From Ruminococcus sp. UBA4383 (GTDB lineage Bacteria; Bacillota; Clostridia; Oscillospirales; Ruminococcaceae), in assembly GCA_002389995.1 (NCBI GenBank), contig DGRR01000182.1, positions 1-7,101 on the forward strand: a DNA stretch of 7,101 nt, given 5' to 3'. Below, piece after piece: positions 1 through 4,900 of this stretch. The notes below the pieces were generated by a model. It was not told the origin of the DNA, made no database searches, and saw only the letters and a list, made by a program, of their open reading frames with translations. Positions within the stretch are counted from its first letter, which is position 1, and each line of letters starts with the position of its first letter. A program made the translations under genes and the position numbers.

Positions 1-2
1 TA

Positions 3-785
3 GGGACCTTCCTGTTCTTCGGCCCCACGGGCGTTGGAAAAACCCAGCTTGCGCGTTCCCTTGCCGAATACCTCTTTGACTCCGAGGAAAACATGGTAAG
101 GATAGACATGAGCGAATATATGGAGAAATTCAGCGTAAGCCGCCTGATTGGTGCGCCTCCCGGATATGTCGGATATGATGAAGGCGGTCAGCTCACCGAA
201 GCTGTAAGAAGAAAGCCCTATTCGGTAGTTCTTTTTGATGAAATCGAAAAGGCTCACCCTGATGTGTTCAATATTCTCTTACAGGTTCTTGATGACGGAC
301 GCATTACGGATTCTCAGGGACGTACAGTAGATTTCAAGAATACTATTATAATACTCACATCAAATCTCGGCTCACCCTATATCCTTGACGGTATTGACGA
401 AAATAATCAGATAAAGGACGAAGCAAGGGAAAAGGTTGAAAATCTCCTCAAAAAACAGTTCCGTCCCGAATTTCTCAACCGTCTTGACGAAATAATCTTC
501 TATAAGCCGCTCGCAAAAACCGAAATAATAAAAATCGTTGACCTTATGCTTGCGGATTTGCAGAAACGACTTGACGACAAACACATTAAAATAAATGTCA
601 GCGATGAAGCCAAGAATTATATAGTTGACTGCGGTTATGACCCCAATTTCGGTGCAAGACCCCTCAGAAGATTTATACAGCGCAAAGTTGAGACACTTAT
701 AGCAAAGAAAATTATCGGCTCTGACCTCTCCGCAGGCGACAGCATTGATGTTGAACTCCAAAACGGTGAACTTGTTGCGTTCTGA
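3..785 (+). CDS. clpB: ATP-dependent chaperone ClpB, C-terminal part (5' truncated)
   Basis: This is the last 260 residues of a Clp/Hsp100 disaggregase, open to the left edge; full ClpB is about 860 residues. ClpB threads aggregated proteins through its hexameric pore in the cytoplasm, working with DnaK. The second AAA+ domain shows Walker A GPTGVGKT (21-44), the pore loop GYVGY (162-176), Walker B VVLFDE (225-242), sensor-1 TSN (357-365), the arginine finger in FRPEFLNR (Arg at 480-482) and sensor-2 GARPLRR (651-671), followed by the small C-terminal domain. All key residues are present. ClpB is chosen over ClpA/ClpC because the stretch between TSNLGS and FRPEFLNR lacks the (I/L/V)G(F/L) ClpP-docking tripeptide and TSNLGS is ClpB-like. 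The first ATG in the window (93) is internal, not a start. The upstream promoter and any CtsR or HrcA operator are outside the window. No convincing terminator follows the stop. Confidence 0.95.
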   Translation, partial: GTFLFFGPTGVGKTQLARSLAEYLFDSEENMVRIDMSEYMEKFSVSRLIGAPPGYVGYDEGGQLTEAVRRKPYSVVLFDEIEKAHPDVFNILLQVLDDGRITDSQGRTVDFKNTIIILTSNLGSPYILDGIDENNQIKDEAREKVENLLKKQFRPEFLNRLDEIIFYKPLAKTEIIKIVDLMLADLQKRLDDKHIKINVSDEAKNYIVDCGYDPNFGARPLRRFIQRKVETLIAKKIIGSDLSAGDSIDVELQNGELVAF

Positions 786-900
786 TAATCCTCTTTACTT
801 CATATTGTGCGAAAAATAGGCGTTTTTATAGGTGAAATGAATAAAAGTAGCCACAGTTTAAGCCTTTAATCAGTCGTTTTGCCATTTTTTTTCAAATTCC

Positions 901-929
901 TTGACAAATCGCTCCAAAGGGTATATAAT
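901..929 (+). promoter_or_regulatory. Consensus sigma-A promoter of the HU operon
   Basis: The -35 box TTGACA (901-906) and -10 box TATAAT (924-929) both match the consensus exactly and are separated by an optimal 17 bp. An eight-T tract (885-892) lies just upstream of the -35 box. Transcription should start near 936, giving a leader of under 30 nt. The perfect match fits the high expression expected of an abundant nucleoid protein. No operator-like inverted repeat is seen over it. Confidence 0.9.
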
Positions 930-950
930 TCAATTATAAATTTGAAATAT

Positions 951-955
951 GGAGG
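951..955 (+). promoter_or_regulatory. Ribosome binding site deciding the HU start
   Basis: GGAGG sits 8 nt before the ATG at 964. A second in-frame ATG at 949 overlaps this Shine-Dalgarno sequence, so it cannot use it. The start at 964 also gives the canonical HU N-terminus (MTKTEL) and a 91-residue length. Confidence 0.9.
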
Positions 956-963
956 ATAAATAC

Positions 964-1239
964 ATGACAAAAACTGAACTTATCAGCGTTGTTGCTGAAA
1001 AGACTGATTCCACCAAGAAGAATGCCGAGGCTGCTGTAAACGCAGTTGTTTCTGCTATCACAGAGGCTCTCGCAAGCGGTGAGAAAGTTTCTATCGTCGG
1101 CTTCGGTACTTTCGAGGTTCGTGACAGAAAAGAAAAGCAGGTAAAGAATCCCCAGACAAAAGAAATGATGATTGCACCCGCTTCAAAAGCTCCTGCATTC
1201 AAGGCAGGTCAGGCTCTCAAGAACGCTGTCAATAAGTAA
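964..1239 (+). CDS. hup: HU family DNA-binding protein
   Basis: A 91-residue histone-like protein that binds and bends DNA without sequence specificity as a dimer, compacting the nucleoid and helping replication, recombination and repair. The family length is about 90. The N-terminal helical dimerisation half (residues 1-40) begins MTKTELISVVAEKT. The GFGTFEVRDR signature covers residues about 46-55. The DNA-intercalating arm carries the conserved proline in NPQT (about residue 63), and the C-terminus has the conserved PAFKAG-ALK pattern. It differs from Bacillus HBsu mainly at the arm tip, with KEMMIAPASK replacing the usual GEEIEIPASK type. It is first in a two-gene unit: 18 nt separate its stop from the next ATG, with no terminator or promoter between them. 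It is transcribed from the consensus promoter at 901-929. HU is certain; which paralogue cannot be told. Confidence 0.96.
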   Translation: MTKTELISVVAEKTDSTKKNAEAAVNAVVSAITEALASGEKVSIVGFGTFEVRDRKEKQVKNPQTKEMMIAPASKAPAFKAGQALKNAVNK

Positions 1240-1257
1240 TTTGAGGAGGTAATTATC

Positions 1258-1701
1258 ATGGCAAGAGGTAAGAAGAAGAACGAAACAGCAAAGGCTGTTG
1301 AAGAAAAAAAGGTTGTTGAAACTCCTGTTGCTGAAGAAGTAAAGGCTGAAACCGCTCCCGTTGTTGAAGCAAAGCCCGAAACAAAAGCTGAGGAAAAGAA
1401 AACAGAAGCTAAAAAACCCGCTGCAAAGAAAACTGCTGCTACTAAAACTTCTGCTCCAAAGGCTGATGCTCAGAAAACTGCCGCTGCTCCCAAAGCTCCT
1501 GCTGCAAAGAAAACTACTGAGGAAAAAAGAGTTTTCATTCAGTTTGCAGGCAATCAGGTTTTAGGTGCAGACCTCGTTGAAAGAGCAAAGGCTGATTTAG
1601 GTGTCAAGAATCCTAAGAAAGTTGATATCTATGTAAAACCCGAAGACAATAAGGTTTATTATGTAATTGATGACAAAGCAGGAGATTTTGACCTGTTCTG
1701 A
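1258..1701 (+). CDS. Lys/Ala-rich tailed protein with DUF6465-like C-terminal domain
   Basis: A 147-residue protein with two parts. Residues 1-89 are low-complexity and rich in Lys, Ala, Glu, Pro and Thr, with repeated AAKK and PAAKK elements like histone H1 tails; they are probably disordered. Residues 90-147 form a compact domain starting KRVFIQFAGNQV, with a helical LVERAKADLG segment, then DIYVKPEDNKVYYVIDD and an acidic-aromatic end GDFDLF. This domain resembles the DUF6465 family of Clostridia from memory; function is unknown. There is no signal peptide or membrane segment, so it is cytoplasmic. The start is set by AGGAGG (1244-1249), 7 nt before the ATG. It is cotranscribed behind HU and followed by a strong terminator. 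The HU partner and the basic tail make a nucleoid or nucleic-acid role plausible, but this is inference. The tail is mixed charge, not purely basic, which weakens the H1 analogy. Confidence 0.8.
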   Translation: MARGKKKNETAKAVEEKKVVETPVAEEVKAETAPVVEAKPETKAEEKKTEAKKPAAKKTAATKTSAPKADAQKTAAAPKAPAAKKTTEEKRVFIQFAGNQVLGADLVERAKADLGVKNPKKVDIYVKPEDNKVYYVIDDKAGDFDLF

Positions 1702-1716
1702 TTGTAAAAACGATAC

Positions 1717-1754
1717 AAAAGCCGCTGTACTTTATGTGCAGCGGCTTTTTTGTT
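1717..1754 (+). terminator. Intrinsic terminator of the HU operon
   Basis: A 10-bp stem pairs 1721-1730 (GCCGCTGTAC) with 1736-1745 (GTGCAGCGGC), with one G-T wobble and a 5-nt loop (TTTAT). It is preceded by AAAA (1717-1720) and followed by six T, then GTTT. It starts 19 nt after the stop codon of the Lys/Ala-rich gene and separates the HU unit from the adhesin gene. Confidence 0.93.
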
Positions 1755-1807
1755 TAATATCAATAAAAAATATAAAAAAATTTTGTTTTAATAAAATTCA
1801 TTTTCTA

Positions 1808-1836
1808 TTGAAATTGTGAAAGTTTTGTGATATAAT
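1808..1836 (+). promoter_or_regulatory. Promoter of the giant adhesin gene
   Basis: The -35 box TTGAAA (1808-1813, one mismatch) and the perfect -10 box TATAAT (1831-1836) are separated by 17 bp. TG at 1828-1829 adds an extended -10 element. A strongly A/T-rich stretch (1752-1807) upstream could act as an UP element. The predicted start is A1841 or A1843, leaving a leader of about 98 nt before the ATG at 1941. Confidence 0.82.
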
Positions 1837-1845
1837 TATTACATC

Positions 1846-1899
1846 AGAATCATGCCGCTTTTTTATATTCGTATATTTTTTAAAAAACGGTGTGGTTCT
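1846..1899 (+). promoter_or_regulatory. Long hairpin at the 5' end of the adhesin leader RNA
   Basis: Bases 1846-1857 (AGAATCATGCCG) pair without mismatch with 1888-1899 (CGGTGTGGTTCT) if G-U wobbles are allowed (three of 12). After one bulged C (1858), 1859-1865 pairs with 1881-1887 as seven A-T pairs, leaving a loop of 15 nt. The helix begins 3-5 nt from the predicted transcript start. The run after it (TTT then AATATA) is too short for a good terminator. A 5'-terminal hairpin that protects the mRNA from decay, or a regulatory leader, is the best reading. No known riboswitch core was recognised. Confidence 0.6.
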
Positions 1900-1926
1900 T
1901 TTAATATATATTCAAAATTCTAACAG

Positions 1927-1932
1927 AAAGGA
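1927..1932 (+). promoter_or_regulatory. Ribosome binding site of the adhesin gene
   Basis: AAAGGA lies 8 nt before the ATG at 1941. An in-frame ATG at 1935 is only 2 nt from it and is too close. Starting at 1941 gives a typical MRKSIAKR signal-peptide n-region. Confidence 0.75.
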
Positions 1933-1940
1933 AAATGCTT

Positions 1941-4900
1941 ATGAGAAAATCTATTGCAAAACGTCTGATAAGCGGCTTTACGTCTGCGCTTGTCGCCGTA
2001 TCATATGCGATACCTTCAGGGCTTTCGTCACTCGGCGGGCGTATCCTCAGGACAAACGCTGCGAATGAAGTCTCCAACCTCACAGGCACAAAGACAACTG
2101 ATGATGTAACCCTGCTTGTCGGCAAAACTCCTGTGAAGCATGACGGAACTCCGTTTACTGACACGGAAAAAGCAAACCTTGAAAGCATTATTCAGGCTTA
2201 TGATGAGGAATACGCCCTCGGCATAGCATCACAGTTTGCACTCTTTGTTGCAGGTGACTTCACTCCGAAAGAATCAGATGCGGAGGGTCGTACCGTAATC
2301 GGAGGCGACCTTGCTGTTGAAACAAGATGGTCAAGCTATGTAATAGGCAAGGGTGACTATGCCAAGGGAACTGCTCTCAGTACCCTCCTCAACAATTCGG
2401 ATTATGCATCAGTTATACTCGGCGGCTCTGTAACAAACGGAAAACTTTCAAATGAAACAAATAAGCCTGAAAATGAAAGTTCAAAGCTCATTGTTTTCAA
2501 CAGAAATGAAGATGAAGTAAAACAAAACCTTCAACTATACATGAAAGGTTTCTTTGAAAACAGTACATATTATGATGTCGGCAAAGCACAGACATATGCG
2601 GTAAAACTCCTTGACATCGAAGAACAGTTTGAAAATCTCAACAAAAGATCACAGAAACTTGCAGCGATGAAAGACCAGTTTGATGTCACATATGATGAAT
2701 CATCAAAAATAATCACTTTCACCTACACAGGAGATTCAAGTGTACCCACTGAAACTGTTTATTTAACGCTTACAGATGAGGAACTTGAATGGTTCAGACA
2801 CGCTAAAAATATAAAGTACGTCAATGTTCCCGAACTCGCTCAGCCCAGAGAAGTTGTAAACAATGACGGTACAATGGCAGAATGGAACTATTCTTACATA
2901 GTAGTAAATATTCCCCAGACAGAAAATGAGGACGGCAGTCTTCATATAGGCGAATGGTCAGGTCAGAACGATGCACAGGCTTCTGTAAATGGCGTTGATA
3001 TCGGAATAGGAGGTTCTATTTCAGGCAATAATTTCGGAAATAACCTCCCTGGTGTTACTTCCCTGCTTTACAATATTCCCAATGCGGAAAAACTCGTTCT
3101 CGGAGGTACTTCATTCTACGGAACAGTATTTGCTCCAAATGCCGAAGTAACAGACGAGAAAAGCCTTAACGAAGGACGTGGCGACAACCCCCACCTTTCA
3201 GGTGCGCTTATAGCACGTTCATTCAAGGGCTATACAGAATTTGGTTACAGACCCTTTACAGGTCCGTATTCAATGATAGGCTCACATATAGAATTTTCAA
3301 CGGATATCTTTAAAAAGGACAATTTCGGAAATCCCATTGAAGGCGCAGAAATTGGTCTTTATGACGAGAACGGAAAGCTTGTCAGCGTTTCATTCACAGG
3401 CGCAGACGGAAAAGCTACACTTAAATTCCCGTCAGCGGATATACCAAATGAGGAGTCTTCCATAACAAGCAAGTATATCATAAAAGAAGTCGCTGCACCC
3501 GCAGGATATGATATTTCAGATGAAGAATATGAACTCACCGTAAAAGAGACATTTAAGGAATTTTCAGGTACTTTCATGTCAAGTATCCTCGAAGAAAATG
3601 TCGAATTTTCTTTGAAAGACCCGTCAGGAAATATCTCCGAAAGCAGTGTTTCATATGACTATTCACTTACACAGAAAGACATATCAGCAAAGACAAGTAC
3701 AATTGACGGTGTTTCTTACAAAAGCACTCTGGACAGCGGAAATTATGTGTTCGGAACTCCCGACCCCGCAGACGACAGCGACAAAGTAGCTGTTGACAGC
3801 AAAAACGGTGTTGTATATCCCCTTATAAAAACATCAGACGGAAATATCATCACAATAACCGATAACCAGCAGCTCTGGCTCGCCAAAAAAGATGAAAATA
3901 CAAAACAGTTCCTCGGAGGCGCATTCCTCGAAGTTTCCCGTGAGGACAAGAACTTCAAGATAATTTCATCAGCGGACGGCTATCTTAAATTTAATATTTC
4001 CGAAAATGAAGCTGATGAAAGCGATACTACCCTCATCGCAGGGAAAACTTATACCCTCACTGAGACAACTCCCCCTGAGGGTTACAAAACAGCAGACCCG
4101 ATTACTTTCACAATCAAAAAGACAGACGGAAAATTTGAACTCTATATAGGCGAGAATACTTCTCCCGAAGATTCAAGAATAGTCGAAATGTTCGACAAGG
4201 AACTCGGAAGAATAGGCTTGCAGAAAATCGACCTCAGCGATGAATCAACAATTACAGGCGCAAAATTAAAGCTCTATAAACTCAATGATTCAGCTTTCGC
4301 AGAGGGCAAACTTGAAACAGGCGACAACAATAACAGTTTTGACAGCCTTTCCGCAGATGATTATATTGACGTTACAGAGGAACTTACAGGCTCACCCGTA
4401 ATAACATCAGGAAAAGACCCTGTATATCCCGATGACCTCCCCGAAGGCATTTACGGACTTGTTGAAACAGAAACAGCAGACCCGAATTATGATAACTCAC
4501 TTGTCGGAAAAGTAAATGTATTTACTGTAAAAGCTGACGGAAGTGCTATTTCAGGAAGATTCAGACCCGCTGAATATTCCGAAGTGGAAACATCAGAATA
4601 TTCAACAGCAGATGCAGGTTTTGAAAGAAACGGCGATAAAATTGTAAACTTCTCTGACCCTTCAAAAATAATCAGTGAAAATGAATATATCACAAAGGTT
4701 ATATTCACTGCAAATGACGATATGTCTCTGAATACAGGTGACTGGGCTTCATTCTTACCGCCTGATTCGATTTCAGTGTCAGAACTTGCTGATGGTACAA
4801 AGGAAACTACTTTCAACTATGGTACAGGTATTTCATACGCTAATATAAAAGATTCACAGTACAATATTTCGTGGAATAGTTCCATGAATGCGAGTGATTC

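Noticed and set aside
372..761. 129-codon open frame on the minus strand inside clpB
   Set aside because: It lies opposite a well-conserved coding region with all AAA+ motifs, and its translation resembles no known protein.
3..785. ClpC or ClpA instead of ClpB
   Set aside because: No ClpP-docking (I/L/V)G(F/L) tripeptide after sensor 1, and the TSNLGS and GYVGYDEGGQLTEAVRRKPYS stretches fit ClpB.
786..900. Intrinsic terminator after clpB
   Set aside because: There is an eight-T run at 885-892 but no stem ending just before it; the AAAAA/TTTTT pairing near 815-828 is too weak.
949..963. Upstream in-frame ATG as the HU start
   Set aside because: It overlaps the GGAGG ribosome site, has no site of its own, and adds residues absent from HU proteins.
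930..1202. Minus-strand open frame opposite HU
   Set aside because: Antisense shadow of a certain HU gene, covering its promoter region.
1361..1564. Lys/Leu-rich open frame in another + frame
   Set aside because: A frame-shifted reading of the low-complexity Lys/Ala tail; no ribosome site of its own.
1846..1902. Leader hairpin as a transcription terminator or attenuator
   Set aside because: The stem is followed by only three or four T and then AATATA, and no alternative antiterminator helix was seen.
1843..1940. Cyclic di-GMP riboswitch in the adhesin leader
   Set aside because: Adhesins in some Clostridia are controlled this way, but the conserved core motifs were not seen and the leader is a simple single hairpin.
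1901..4816. Several minus-strand open frames (1901-2188, 2763-2945, 3359-3577, 3743-3958, 4487-4816)
   Set aside because: All lie opposite the continuous adhesin frame; the translations are Ser/Phe-rich antisense products without domains.
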